Under the pieces are notes generated by a model. It made no database searches. It had not been told where the DNA came from and saw only the letters and a program-made list of their open reading frames with translations. This document shows, piece after piece, positions 44,885 through 54,890 of a stretch of DNA of 64,000 nt. The DNA is taken from positions 2,804,001 through 2,868,000 of the forward strand of contig NZ_CP047050.1 in assembly GCF_009799805.1 (NCBI RefSeq), in the 5' to 3' direction. Positions within the stretch are counted from its first letter, which is position 1; every line of letters starts with the position of its first letter. Both the position numbers and the translations under genes were made by a program. This DNA comes from Myroides phaeus (GTDB taxonomy: Bacteria; Bacteroidota; Bacteroidia; Flavobacteriales; Flavobacteriaceae).

Positions 44885-45490
44885 ATGGTAGAACAATTAA
44901 ATATTCCTTTAAGCGAAAATACTAAGTTTATAATCGGTACAGGTATAGCATTAGTACCAATTATTATTGGAATTTACAAATATATAAAAAACAAAGGTAA
45001 GGACAGTAGTACTAGTAATGATAACAATAATACTCTTACAGTTAATAACTACTTAAATACAAATAGTAATGAAAATGATAATCCAAACAATTCTACTAAA
45101 ATTTTAACTAAAGATAATACAAGAATATTATTTATTGATGATGAACATAGCGAGTATAAAATAGTATCTATTCTTAGAAAAGCAGGGTGGATTCATACAA
45201 AAGGAATTAAGGATGTTAAGGATCTAGATTCAACTTTTGTTAAAGAAAGTGATATTATTTTTGTGGATATTAATGGTGTAGGCGAAGAACTTTTTGAAGA
45301 TCAAGGACTTGGATTAGCATCAGCATTAAAAAAAAAATATTCTGAAAAAAGAATTGTTATCTATTCAGCTGAAACAACAGGTGATAGATTTCATGAAGCT
45401 CTAAGACTAGTTGATCACTGTCTACCTAAAAATGCTGACGCATATCAGTTTATTAATTTAATAGAAAATTTAATAGCAAATAATGATTAA
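44885..45490 (+). CDS. Membrane-anchored receiver-domain protein
   Basis: 201 residues. One transmembrane helix at ~16-33, a ~40-residue Asn/Ser/Thr-rich linker (NDNNNTLTVNNYLNTNSNENDNPNN), then a receiver fold: RILFIDDEHSEY (acidic pair 85-86), IIFVDINGVG (phosphoacceptor Asp 128), IVIYSAETT (Ser 161) and LPKNADAYQF (Lys 182), so all canonical residues are kept. No DNA-binding output domain. Receiver domains tied to the membrane are rare; the 8-bp overlap with a histidine kinase gene shows they work together. Located at the outer edge of the integrative element. Confidence 0.85.
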   Translation: MVEQLNIPLSENTKFIIGTGIALVPIIIGIYKYIKNKGKDSSTSNDNNNTLTVNNYLNTNSNENDNPNNSTKILTKDNTRILFIDDEHSEYKIVSILRKAGWIHTKGIKDVKDLDSTFVKESDIIFVDINGVGEELFEDQGLGLASALKKKYSEKRIVIYSAETTGDRFHEALRLVDHCLPKNADAYQFINLIENLIANND

Positions 45491-46523
45491 ACATTTTAGT
45501 ATAGTAGATAGTAAATTAGGAAAAGTATCTTCTAACCTAACAGATAATTGTAAGGAATGTATGGATAAATGCTCTTCTAAAGGAGTAACTATTGAAAATT
45601 GTCCTATATATTTAGAAAAAAACATAAGACAGGGTAAAATTACAAATAATAATGGCGAATTTTTTTTATGCAGTAACGATACTAAAACAACTAAAGTGTT
45701 TAGGGAAAAATTAGAAGCTTTGTCTTATGCTGCTTTAGATATATACTCATTTGTCAAAATATTAGAAGAAGATATAAAGAAAATTGAACAAAAGAGGGTT
45801 AATAGATTAATACATAATTTAACATCATTAAATGCTCATAATATTCAAGAGATAGATGATTTTATTCCTCAAGAATTTTTAACAGAAAAATATAATACAA
45901 TAATTGATTTTATTAAAAAAGAAATTAGAACTAATCAAAAAGAAGCAGCATTAATGTTTCTTAGAATTGCGAAGCATAATATTCATATGAAAACGGAGTT
46001 TTCTATATATAAGAAACTAGATCGTTTAGATGCAGTTTTAGATTTTAATAAACATCCAATCCGCAAAGTAATTCTAAATGTGCTTCACACATTTTTTATT
46101 GATTTTACAAATAAAAAAGTTCGCGTAAATGTTGAGGAGTTTGATGGTAGAGTTCAAATAGATTATGAAAGCATTCAAGTCGCATTATACCATTTAATTG
46201 AAAATGCTTCTAAATATTCAATACCCAACAGTAGTGTCGAAATTAGTTTTACTGATACGGATAATACAACAATAGTTACTTTTAAAATGACAAGCTTATA
46301 TATAGATGATGATGAAGTATGTACTGTTTTTAATGAAGGATATTCTGGAGAAGTTGCTAAAAAATGTAATTTACAAGGAGATGGTATTGGTATGTGGCAA
46401 ATAGAGCGTATGATGAAATTGAATAATGGGCAAATTATTTTTATCAATGGCGAGAAATCTGTAAAATTGAAGGGTATTGATTACGCTGAAAACATTATTG
46501 AATTAACATTTAATAAGACGTAA
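45483..46523 (+). CDS. Soluble histidine kinase (HATPase)
   Basis: 346 residues, no transmembrane segment. N-terminal Cys-rich stretch CKECMDKCSSKGVTIENCP (possible metal or redox site) then a helical region with RLIHNLTSLNAHN as probable dimerisation/His box. C-terminal ATP domain: N-box HLIENASKYS (~250), G1 QGDGIGMWQIERMM (~315) and a degenerate G2 region; EVCTVFNEGYSG corresponds to the F-box/lid. It would phosphorylate the partner receiver encoded just upstream. Probably cytosolic and recruited to the membrane by that partner. Detailed stimulus unknown. Confidence 0.85.
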   Translation: MIKHFSIVDSKLGKVSSNLTDNCKECMDKCSSKGVTIENCPIYLEKNIRQGKITNNNGEFFLCSNDTKTTKVFREKLEALSYAALDIYSFVKILEEDIKKIEQKRVNRLIHNLTSLNAHNIQEIDDFIPQEFLTEKYNTIIDFIKKEIRTNQKEAALMFLRIAKHNIHMKTEFSIYKKLDRLDAVLDFNKHPIRKVILNVLHTFFIDFTNKKVRVNVEEFDGRVQIDYESIQVALYHLIENASKYSIPNSSVEISFTDTDNTTIVTFKMTSLYIDDDEVCTVFNEGYSGEVAKKCNLQGDGIGMWQIERMMKLNNGQIIFINGEKSVKLKGIDYAENIIELTFNKT

Positions 46524-46748
46524 GATCTAGTATAAGTTATATCTCTTGTAAGTTTCCAAATTAGGGAAAGCTTATAAGAGATTGTGATGCGGATGTAGTG
46601 AAATCAAATGTTGTCAAAAAAACGCCGATACTTCTATTTAAACTACCTAACACTTGCAGCATTATATAAAATTTCTTGGTGACTAAAAATACCAAAACAA
46701 AATATAAGAAAGTAGTGTAGCCTTTTAATTACTAAACACAAATAATAG

Positions 46749-46769
46749 CAGCCTTCAATCTGAAGGCTG
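46749..46769 (-). terminator. Terminator between kinase gene and R-M operon
   Basis: CAGCCTTCA / TGAAGGCTG with three-base loop and outer AT pairs; closes the minus-strand operon that ends at 46789 and may also act on the plus strand. Confidence 0.65.
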
Positions 46770-46788
46770 TTATTAACATTAATGAAAC

Positions 46789-48369
46789 CTAAATTAAATG
46801 TCTTACTTTAAATTTTTTAAACTTTTTACCAAAGCCTAACATAATTGCTTCATTGTTCTTTATAATTAATTCTCCTTTACCTAATGAAACAATAGCTTGT
46901 TTTATATCTTGAAGTTCAGATGCATTAGCTCCATATAAGTCTTTTAGAACCCCATCATTAATAGATTGTTGTTTCATTATTAAAGGATATTGAGCATTTG
47001 CATAAAAGTCAAAATGTTTTGATTTAAAATGTTCCATGTTTTGTGTTGCTAACACAACACTCATACCTTTATTACGCCCTACCGCAATTAGATTACGTAA
47101 TGGTTTGTTATCAAAATCAAGCATATAATGTGCTTCATCAATTATCGTAAAATGGCGTAATTGAACTCTTTGACCATCATTTGCTTGCTGTGGTAGATTT
47201 TCATAAATGGAATTTAACTTCGAAATAATAAAATAGACAATTGCTTTACCTACTGGACCATCACTTGCATATTTATCCATTTTTACTATAAAACTATTAT
47301 TTATTAAATCGATATGATCTTCAGAAGAAAATATATTAGCTCTAATTAATTGACTCAAAACAGATTTTATACTATCTACTTTTTCTTTATCATTCTTAGG
47401 TTGAAGTTCTGTATAACAATCAAGCATTAAATCAAAAGTGATAGGCTGACCTTTCGTATGTTTGTAAGCGTTTATAATAGCTTCAGACAAACGATTACTC
47501 ATGTTTGCACTAATAGTTGCTTTATCAATTGAACAAAGTGCATTAGCCATTTCTGTTGAATAAATATTTATCTCGTTTTGATTTGCCTGAACAAAATTCT
47601 TAAACGGTGTAAAAGGTAATGGTTCAACAATAGGATCTAAAATAGCTTTACGATCAACAGCGAAATGATTTAACCAATCGTTATTCGCTACATCAGAAAA
47701 TTCTCCTTTATAATCAAAAAATAAAAAATTAACTGGGTAATTTGTTTCTACTGATAATACTCTAATTTCATTCATTAAAACTGCTAATAGATTGGATTTA
47801 CCTGAACCTGTTGTACCTGCTATTAATATTTGAGTATTAGTTATAGCAGTACTATTCATATCCAAATAAGCAGGTATATCATCAGCATACTCCCCAATAT
47901 TTAGGTTTAAATGTGGAATTTCATTTGCATTTCCATTATTTGATTTTGTAAACGACAACCATTCATCTAAATTATTGCCTTGAATCAAATATTCAGCACC
48001 TTTCAAAATTTCATGACATATTACCTTACTCTTTTTGATATTATCTTCCCAATCAATATTTAAATCGCTATATCTTAAATGAATTAGTGTATTGATCGTA
48101 TTGGCTAACCCATGAACAGTAAATAATGTTGGTTGAATACTATTATTCGTCATTGTTAACTTTAAAAAATCATCTGTTCTTTTATAATTTTGAGAAAGCC
48201 CTACAAGTAAAGCGATACGCATATATTTTGCATTTCCTTTAACTGAGAAAGGGAATACATCGAATTCATATTTACTTAAATTAACAAGAGTTTCATATTT
48301 TAAGCGTAACTCATCCATTTTAGGTTGAACCGCTTCTGCTATTCTTAAGCCTGTTTGTAATGTTAACAT
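46789..48369 (-). CDS. HerA/FtsK-like ATPase (DUF87)
   Basis: 526 residues. Walker A IAGTTGSGKSNLLAVL near 184-196, preceded by the HerA-typical NIGEYADDIPAYLDMNSTAITNTQILIAG; Walker B region HFTIIDEAHYMLDF near 400, then the Arg/sensor segment NKGMSVVLATQNMEHFKS. HerA-like ATPases pump or translocate duplex DNA and partner with nucleases in several defence systems (for example DndH-like and Sir2-HerA). It is the last gene of a five-gene operon with Mod, Res, a 70-residue protein and a DndD-like ATPase, all spaced by 3-17 bp. Confidence 0.85.
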   Translation of the reverse strand: MLTLQTGLRIAEAVQPKMDELRLKYETLVNLSKYEFDVFPFSVKGNAKYMRIALLVGLSQNYKRTDDFLKLTMTNNSIQPTLFTVHGLANTINTLIHLRYSDLNIDWEDNIKKSKVICHEILKGAEYLIQGNNLDEWLSFTKSNNGNANEIPHLNLNIGEYADDIPAYLDMNSTAITNTQILIAGTTGSGKSNLLAVLMNEIRVLSVETNYPVNFLFFDYKGEFSDVANNDWLNHFAVDRKAILDPIVEPLPFTPFKNFVQANQNEINIYSTEMANALCSIDKATISANMSNRLSEAIINAYKHTKGQPITFDLMLDCYTELQPKNDKEKVDSIKSVLSQLIRANIFSSEDHIDLINNSFIVKMDKYASDGPVGKAIVYFIISKLNSIYENLPQQANDGQRVQLRHFTIIDEAHYMLDFDNKPLRNLIAVGRNKGMSVVLATQNMEHFKSKHFDFYANAQYPLIMKQQSINDGVLKDLYGANASELQDIKQAIVSLGKGELIIKNNEAIMLGFGKKFKKFKVRHLI

Positions 48370-48382
48370 ATCATGGAATTGT

Positions 48383-50368
48383 TTAATTGTTAAAATATCC
48401 TTCGCTAATTGTTGTTAATTGTAGTTCTTTATTTCTAATAAGAGTATATTTTTTAGAAATAAATTCTTCAATTTTCATTAAATCTTTATCCGTTCTAATT
48501 TCACTATCTGTACTCAATAAGATAGTTTGATGTGAAAGTTTTGGGAAATAATTTTCTAATAGAGAAGATCTACTATCTTCATCTAAATATCCCATTACTG
48601 TATCGATCATTACGGGAGGATTATAATCTCCAAATTGATGTAATGCTTTTAGTAATACTTGAACTATAATCTGTTTAGAAGCTGCATTAAGTTCCTCTAA
48701 AAAAATTTCATTACCAGCTTTGTGATAAATTTTAAACGTTAAATCTGCTAAGTTTTCGGATAATTCAACACGACCTATTTGATCGGCATAGACAACAAGA
48801 GTAGAGTTTAAATCCTCTAACATAGTCTGTTCAATTTGTTGTTTTTTAGCATTTAATAATGCTGTTGCAATTTGAGCGAAAATAGGTTCAATTTTTTTAC
48901 ATAATTCTAATTTAGGATTAGGAACTTCATCATCAGGAATATCAAACCTATTAATTTTAGTTACTAATTTTTCAATTTCGACTTTATAATTCTTAATTGA
49001 TTCTTTAATTTCAGATAATCTTGATTCATTCGATTCGTAAGTTTGAATAATTGAATTATCATCAGCTGTTAAATGACTTTTAGCTTCATCTAATTGAGCT
49101 CTTAGTGTAGGCAGCTGTATAAATTCATTTTCTAAATCGTCTTTAGATTGCATCAAAAAACTAAACGTATTTATGGATGTTAAATTTAACATCGTACGTA
49201 TTGTTTCTAATTCTTCAACAGATAAATAATTATATGGATTAGTATCGCCTTGATCTTGCGTTGAAGATTTTAAATAATTAATAAAAAAAGTAGAAAAATC
49301 ACTCGCATCTAAATAGTTATATTCTTTAGAAAGAATAAAACTATTTAATTTATCTGTAATAAAATCTAATTGTACTTTAGTAAAATGATTTGCATTATCT
49401 GATTCACTCTTCGATATTATTAATTGTAATTCTTCACGAATAATATCAATTAATTTAGGTAAGAAAACTTGAATTTCTACATCATTCGTATACTTAGTAA
49501 CATTGGCTAAATAAATTACTTGTTTGTCTTTCAACTCTTCTATTTTCTTTTGAAGAAATTGAATACGTTCTTGATACTCTTTCTGAAGATTCACCCCTTG
49601 TTTAGCTTTTCCATAGAGCTCTTTATTGTTTATAGAATAACCTAATTTATTTTGATATTCTTCATTAAGTTTTTTAATATTGTTTTCATGAGATTCTTTA
49701 GCATCAACTAAGGTTTTATACTCCTCACGTTCAGCTTCAATATCTATTGACTCTTCAATATATTTTTGCTTAACTTTACTTGTAGCGTTTAATAAATAAG
49801 TATATTTATTAAAGCCCATCACATTTTCAATATTTTCTTTAATTACACGAGAAAGATAATCTTCTTTTAGAATATTACCGGACTCCATTGCATCAAAAAG
49901 AAAATACTTGCTTAGTTCTTTAGGAAGGTTAGCCTTAATGATCTTATTTACTTCAGCTTCAGCAATAGCTCTTTGATTAATAGGTGTAGCTGTACCGTAT
50001 GTAAAAATCTCTCCATTAAAATTTAAGCTCACCGATTCTACAGGCTTATTTTGTGTGTTTAAAGCGTAAATACGCTTTATTTTATAAAAATATTCTTGAT
50101 GTAGTACCTTTCCTTTAAAATCAATTTCTAATTCTATTTTTAGATCATTCGTAAAAGGTACAGAAGCACTAATTAATCTTTTAAAATGATCTTCGTTTTT
50201 CACTTCTAAACCATACATTGCGGCGTAAATAGCTTGAAATAAAGTTGTTTTACCGCCTCCATTTTGACCACCAATTAACACAATAGGTTTGTCTGGTTTT
50301 ACACTAAGATCTAAATCTAAATCTTTATAGGTTTTATAGTTTTTTGCAGCAATTCTAGTTATCAGCAT
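48383..50368 (-). CDS. SMC/Rad50-type ATPase resembling DndD
   Basis: 661 residues. N-terminal half-ATPase with Walker A GGQNGGGKTTLFQAIYAAMYG (~33-45), followed by FDAMESGNILKEDYLSRVIKENIENVMG, which is the DndD-like insertion; central long coiled coil (~200-530) and a C-terminal half with signature-like ELNAASKQIIVQVLL, Walker B PPVMIDTVMGYLDEDSR and D-loop region. DndD is the ATPase of phosphorothioate modification, but no DndA/B/C/E is present, so the protein is used in another context here. Likely works with the neighbouring HerA and the type III-like nuclease. Confidence 0.8.
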   Translation of the reverse strand: MLITRIAAKNYKTYKDLDLDLSVKPDKPIVLIGGQNGGGKTTLFQAIYAAMYGLEVKNEDHFKRLISASVPFTNDLKIELEIDFKGKVLHQEYFYKIKRIYALNTQNKPVESVSLNFNGEIFTYGTATPINQRAIAEAEVNKIIKANLPKELSKYFLFDAMESGNILKEDYLSRVIKENIENVMGFNKYTYLLNATSKVKQKYIEESIDIEAEREEYKTLVDAKESHENNIKKLNEEYQNKLGYSINNKELYGKAKQGVNLQKEYQERIQFLQKKIEELKDKQVIYLANVTKYTNDVEIQVFLPKLIDIIREELQLIISKSESDNANHFTKVQLDFITDKLNSFILSKEYNYLDASDFSTFFINYLKSSTQDQGDTNPYNYLSVEELETIRTMLNLTSINTFSFLMQSKDDLENEFIQLPTLRAQLDEAKSHLTADDNSIIQTYESNESRLSEIKESIKNYKVEIEKLVTKINRFDIPDDEVPNPKLELCKKIEPIFAQIATALLNAKKQQIEQTMLEDLNSTLVVYADQIGRVELSENLADLTFKIYHKAGNEIFLEELNAASKQIIVQVLLKALHQFGDYNPPVMIDTVMGYLDEDSRSSLLENYFPKLSHQTILLSTDSEIRTDKDLMKIEEFISKKYTLIRNKELQLTTISEGYFNN

Positions 50369-50379
50369 AAGATTGGTAT

Positions 50380-50592
50380 TTACTTATTTTTTAAAGCTTT
50401 CTCTATGATTTTTTGTATTGTAATTTCTTCGGTTTCTTGATTTCTCATTTTAATTTCATGATACTCTTTAAGAATTTCATCTTTAAACCAATCATAATCA
50501 ATTTCGTTCGCCTCACAAATATTTTTTATAATAGCCATGTCTTCTCTACGAATACCGTAGTGTATAAACATGGCATCTAATCCTTTATCCAT
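50380..50592 (-). CDS. Small protein of the R-M operon (70 aa)
   Basis: Helical, charged protein: MDKGLDAMFIHYGIRREDMAIIKNICEANEIDYDWFKDEILKEYHE, then a Glu/Lys-rich tail. Composition suggests a small helical bundle that bridges two larger proteins. I do not recognise its family. Tight spacing (11 and 17 bp) to the DndD-like and helicase genes means it is surely co-translated with them. Confidence 0.75.
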   Translation of the reverse strand: MDKGLDAMFIHYGIRREDMAIIKNICEANEIDYDWFKDEILKEYHEIKMRNQETEEITIQKIIEKALKNK

Positions 50593-50609
50593 AGTGTAAT
50601 TATTAATTA

Positions 50610-52958
50610 TTAAATTTTCGATTGAAAATCAGTAAATCCTGTAATTGATTCAATGTACTTATTTTCCTCTAAATCAAATTCAGAATAATAGAATTTCCAC
50701 ACATTAGCTTGTTCTACTGGGATTAAAACCCCGCCAAAATATTCTGATCCATTCTCATTCATCCAACGGCGCAAAGCATTGTGTTTATTCGCATCTGCAA
50801 TATCAGATTTAAGTGTTTTTGTATCAAATAATCCGATACGACCATCTTTTGTTCGAATAATAAAATCGACAAAAAACAAACGTTTCACACCTGCTATATC
50901 TGTATAATCGACAGCAAAGTGTTCACGGCCACTGTCACCATTCTTATACCAATACTCAATTTTATCTTCATTCTGAATTAGAAAGTCTTTAAATAACTTT
51001 TCAGGAGTAGAAGCATTATTTAATTCGTAGAAAGGCGTTAATGCATGAATGGCAATTTCTTCTCGTGTATGCTTTTCTGAATAAAAACGTTCTTTGGGAA
51101 TAGACCAATCTGAATATTCTACACGACGATTAACTACTTCTTGCTCATGTTGGTATTTATTATATTCTTCTAATGCCACACGGATATCATCTAGTATCAA
51201 CGCTTTGTTGTGAGGAAATAAATAAATTTTACGTGCATCAAATTCAAATGCTTGTAAATAATACTCTGCAAAATTGATTAAGGTTTCACGCATTTTACGC
51301 CATGATTTTTCTTTAATTAATAAAGTAATACTGTCATAGCAGAAACGATCAAAATATTGCCTAAACTCTTCGCTTGTAATGGCAAAATCTTTCGAGTTTT
51401 GAGCATTTACAGCAATCGCATTTACCTGATAGGGATCTACTCTTATGTCAGTAGGAATAGTAATTTGGTGCGAAATAATATCAAATTCCCATCCCTTTTC
51501 ACGCATCAATTTTGTATTCTTTTCTTTTAATGCAAGTACATCTGCATCATCACTTTCACGTGGTGTAAATAAATCCAATTCAGGTAATTGTTTTACACCG
51601 TACTTTGTTTCCATAACATTAAAGAAAATGGTTTGAAAAACAGAAGTTAACGTTGCTGACGTTTTACGGTCATTAATCATCTGTGCCGTTTTCAAATGGG
51701 TATATACCCAACCTTTATCGTCTTGTCTAGTGGCTAATAATTTATCAAAATAATCAGCATCTGAAGGCACAAATTTTATTTGATTGGTTTGGATATTGGT
51801 GTACACATAACCATGGTTTAAATCATCGTTTGTGTAATGCTTACGATGCGGCATACGCAAAATACGACCTACGGTTTGAATCCCAAAATCAGGAGATTGA
51901 ACATTTCGGTAACTTACTAAAATGGCAGCACGAGGACAGTCCCAACCTTGAGCAATGGCTTGCTTAAAGATCAAAACATCTTGTAAACCATTCATTTCTT
52001 CTAAACCGTCTTTATCCTTTTCGCCAGATAACCAAATGGCTAAACGACCGTTAGCTGTAGAAATTTTGTATTCCACATTTAATAAACCTTCTATTACTTC
52101 ACGGATGGTTTTATCTTCATCAGATAGAGATGTTTTATCTGAAGGTAATTGAATTAAAATTAAAGGGTTAACAACACCTTTGCCAACTTCTTGATCATAC
52201 AATTTTTGTAATTCAGTTTTCTTTTGGAAAGCTTTACGCAATAAATGTATATGAACATTGTCTCCATTTTGCTCGTCTGGATTTAACCCAATGTTTAATC
52301 GAACCGATTTTTTGATTAATTCTTGGTCGATAACATCCTTACGAGGTACATTTACCATATAATCTCCCGCTTTTACTGTTTGCTCTCCACTTGGTGTTGC
52401 TGTAATTAAAATTTCTACATCTGCTGCAATTAATTCACGTACTGCTTTGGCTTGTGTTCCCGTAAATGCACTTAGGTGTGCTTCGTCAATAATTAATAAA
52501 ATCTTTGTACCATTTTGACGTGTATTTTCTATTAACGATTCTAAATTGGTATTGGATTCATTTTCTTTACGCCAAATATTAGTAGCAGAACTTAAACTGC
52601 TCCAATTGGCGAACAACAAATCACCAGGATTTAGTACAGGATTTGCAGCAAGTTCGTTAAGATTTAAACAATTTAAACGTCTTTGTTCTTCGTATAATTG
52701 ATTTAAGGAATCATAACTTTGTACATGTAAGGTATTTGGTGCAAACCATATAAACGCCATGTTGTTATCTAAGCCAGGATGTAAATGTGCCTGATCTACA
52801 ATGCGTTCTAGTAAAGCAGCAGCCATTACCGTTTTGCCTGCCCCCGTAGGAGCTTTTAGTAATACAGGTGTTTGTGGTGTAGCAATTTCTAACGCTTCTA
52901 TTACATGATTTTGTAATGCATTTACTGCTTTTTCTTGAAAATCTAATAAAGTGTACAT
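50610..52958 (-). CDS. Type III-like restriction endonuclease subunit (Res), DEAD/DEAH helicase-nuclease
   Basis: 782 residues. SF2 helicase: Walker A KAPTGAGKTVMAAALLE (~37-45), DEAH box LLIIDEAHLSAF (~155), TATPSGEQT (~187), QGWDCPRAAILVSYRNVQSPDFGIQTVGRILRMPHR (motifs V-VI, ~340-370). The C-terminal ~150 residues contain EYWYKNGDSGREHFAVDY and FFVDFIIRTKDGRIGLFDTKTL, a PD-(D/E)XK nuclease core (D...DTK). Together with the Mod gene just upstream it forms a type III restriction system: cleavage after ATP-driven sensing of two sites. Res normally ends an operon; here three more genes follow. Confidence 0.88.
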   Translation of the reverse strand: MYTLLDFQEKAVNALQNHVIEALEIATPQTPVLLKAPTGAGKTVMAAALLERIVDQAHLHPGLDNNMAFIWFAPNTLHVQSYDSLNQLYEEQRRLNCLNLNELAANPVLNPGDLLFANWSSLSSATNIWRKENESNTNLESLIENTRQNGTKILLIIDEAHLSAFTGTQAKAVRELIAADVEILITATPSGEQTVKAGDYMVNVPRKDVIDQELIKKSVRLNIGLNPDEQNGDNVHIHLLRKAFQKKTELQKLYDQEVGKGVVNPLILIQLPSDKTSLSDEDKTIREVIEGLLNVEYKISTANGRLAIWLSGEKDKDGLEEMNGLQDVLIFKQAIAQGWDCPRAAILVSYRNVQSPDFGIQTVGRILRMPHRKHYTNDDLNHGYVYTNIQTNQIKFVPSDADYFDKLLATRQDDKGWVYTHLKTAQMINDRKTSATLTSVFQTIFFNVMETKYGVKQLPELDLFTPRESDDADVLALKEKNTKLMREKGWEFDIISHQITIPTDIRVDPYQVNAIAVNAQNSKDFAITSEEFRQYFDRFCYDSITLLIKEKSWRKMRETLINFAEYYLQAFEFDARKIYLFPHNKALILDDIRVALEEYNKYQHEQEVVNRRVEYSDWSIPKERFYSEKHTREEIAIHALTPFYELNNASTPEKLFKDFLIQNEDKIEYWYKNGDSGREHFAVDYTDIAGVKRLFFVDFIIRTKDGRIGLFDTKTLKSDIADANKHNALRRWMNENGSEYFGGVLIPVEQANVWKFYYSEFDLEENKYIESITGFTDFQSKI

Positions 52959-52961
52959 GAA

Positions 52962-54890
52962 TTAAGCTTCTTGGTTAGTAGTTAGTAAAACAGCCTCTTT
53001 TTTGTCTAATTTTAGGGTACGGAATGTTGCACGATATGCATTGTAAATACTATCTGGCAAAGGAACAGCAGTAATTTTATCTGCTACCTTGTAAAAGTCA
53101 TCTTCTATGATTTCTTTCTCAGGACTAAAAGCATATACCTTTACATTTTCGGTAGTTTCTAACCCACTAATGATAGTTGTCAATTGCGAGATTACTTCCT
53201 CTTGGTTGCGTGTATGATAAACTACTATCATGTACTTACCTGTATCATTCGTATAGATCTTAGCTTGCTTTTCATTGATACTAAAATCTTTGGTTAACTC
53301 TTGATAGCAATCTTCCTTAATACACAGCAATTCGGTCGAACGAGCTGTCAGTAAACGACGATTCATTTCTGTACGTTCACTCGGTACAAAATCCGCTTGG
53401 TAATAACGTAAGTTATTATTCGATAAACCTTCTACTTGTTCTCCTTTGGTATTGGTATACCCTTCGATGACACATTTGTTACGTTCGTATGTTACCTCTT
53501 CTGCAATTTTATTCTCGTTATTAGTTACTAAAATGCATTGGCGATTACCACCATCTTCTGCATTTAATGCCATGGTTGCATGTAAGGTTGTACCTGAACC
53601 TGCGAAGAAGTCTAAGATAATTTTTGGATTAGGATGAATATTATTCAAAAAATACATTGAAGCAGATGTAACCTTTGGATATGGAAATTTTAACTTAAGG
53701 TCTTTCATTAAGTTTTCATCTGATGATCCATTGTTATAAATAGAAGGAGTTACTTCATACATATTCTCTTTTAGTAAATATTTTCTCTCAGGCTGCTTTG
53801 TTTCATCAACTCCAAAAATTATTAATTTTTTACTTAAAAGATTATCCATTGTATTGTCAGGATTTCTCCAGCCTTTACCAGGTACAGGACATGGTTTTCC
53901 TGTAATTGGATGTATCAATGGTCTATGAGATCTTGTTTCTGGTTTATCTGGTGCTGCCATCGAAACCCCACGAAATACATCCCCTTTCTCATCAATAAAT
54001 TTATATGCTTTTTCTCCTCCTGAAAAATCTTGTTTTGATAACCAAGTTTGAAATTCAGTATTAACTAATTCTAAATTATAAATAACCTCAAAATCTTTTA
54101 ATTGATCTTTGGAATAATTAAATGGTTTAATAACTTCTTTTATTGTTTCAGGAATTTGTTTTTTTCCTATTTTATTAAATAATTGTTTTGCTTTATTTAA
54201 TATTTTAGATGCATTTGGCTTAGATCTCGTAAGTATATTTTCTAAATTTTTAAATTGGTCTTTATTTTTAGCATAGATCAATACGTACTCATGCATTGTA
54301 GCCACTCCAACTACCTCGCCTTTTGGATTTAATTTGTTCCAAACTATTACACCAAGAAAATCATTAATTGTAAAAACTTCTGTTTCTAATAATAAATTCA
54401 ATGCATCAAATTCATTTTCATCTATATGACAAATAAACACTCCATCATTTGCTAATAATTTTTTTGCAATCTTTAGTCTTTTAGAAATAAATGCTAACCA
54501 TGTAGAGTGCTTAAAAGGATCATCTTTAAGAATCCATTTATCATTATATCTAAATTCATTTTCTTTACCCGTGTTATATGGCGGATCAATATAAATGACA
54601 TCTACTCTTCCTTCATGAGTATAAGTTAAAGCAGTTAGAGCATGTAAGTTGTCACCTTCAATTAAGATATGGTTAGGCGTATTAACATCGTCAGAAATTA
54701 TTGCACGTTCTTTTACCTCTTTAAAAACAGGTAACATACTACGCAATTGTTCTTCTACATCTTCTGGTTTATCTTCCCAAACTAAGCCATACTTTTTTTT
54801 GGTGTTTACCAATTCAATTAAATAGGCTTTCTCGTCGTTAGATATATCTGTAAGGTCTTTTATTTTTTTTATTAGGTCTCTTTTATTCAT
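52962..54890 (-). CDS. Type III-like site-specific DNA methyltransferase (Mod)
   Basis: I use the ATG at 54890 (MNKRDLIKKIKDLTD, 642 residues), because the longer frame to 54971 adds 27 residues of non-conserved sequence. Order of motifs: DPPY in VIYIDPPYNTGKENEFRYNDKW (~101), then a target-recognition region rich in Lys and Asn (~150-330), and FFAGSGTTLHATMALN (~427), so it is a beta-class adenine-N6 (or cytosine-N4) methyltransferase like Mod of type III systems. It protects the host sites and supplies sequence recognition to Res. First gene of the operon. Confidence 0.9.
   Translation of the reverse strand: MNKRDLIKKIKDLTDISNDEKAYLIELVNTKKKYGLVWEDKPEDVEEQLRSMLPVFKEVKERAIISDDVNTPNHILIEGDNLHALTALTYTHEGRVDVIYIDPPYNTGKENEFRYNDKWILKDDPFKHSTWLAFISKRLKIAKKLLANDGVFICHIDENEFDALNLLLETEVFTINDFLGVIVWNKLNPKGEVVGVATMHEYVLIYAKNKDQFKNLENILTRSKPNASKILNKAKQLFNKIGKKQIPETIKEVIKPFNYSKDQLKDFEVIYNLELVNTEFQTWLSKQDFSGGEKAYKFIDEKGDVFRGVSMAAPDKPETRSHRPLIHPITGKPCPVPGKGWRNPDNTMDNLLSKKLIIFGVDETKQPERKYLLKENMYEVTPSIYNNGSSDENLMKDLKLKFPYPKVTSASMYFLNNIHPNPKIILDFFAGSGTTLHATMALNAEDGGNRQCILVTNNENKIAEEVTYERNKCVIEGYTNTKGEQVEGLSNNNLRYYQADFVPSERTEMNRRLLTARSTELLCIKEDCYQELTKDFSINEKQAKIYTNDTGKYMIVVYHTRNQEEVISQLTTIISGLETTENVKVYAFSPEKEIIEDDFYKVADKITAVPLPDSIYNAYRATFRTLKLDKKEAVLLTTNQEA

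Noticed and set aside
48383..50368. Complete Dnd phosphorothioation system
   Set aside because: Only a DndD-like ATPase is present; no DndA, DndB, DndC or DndE was found in the window.
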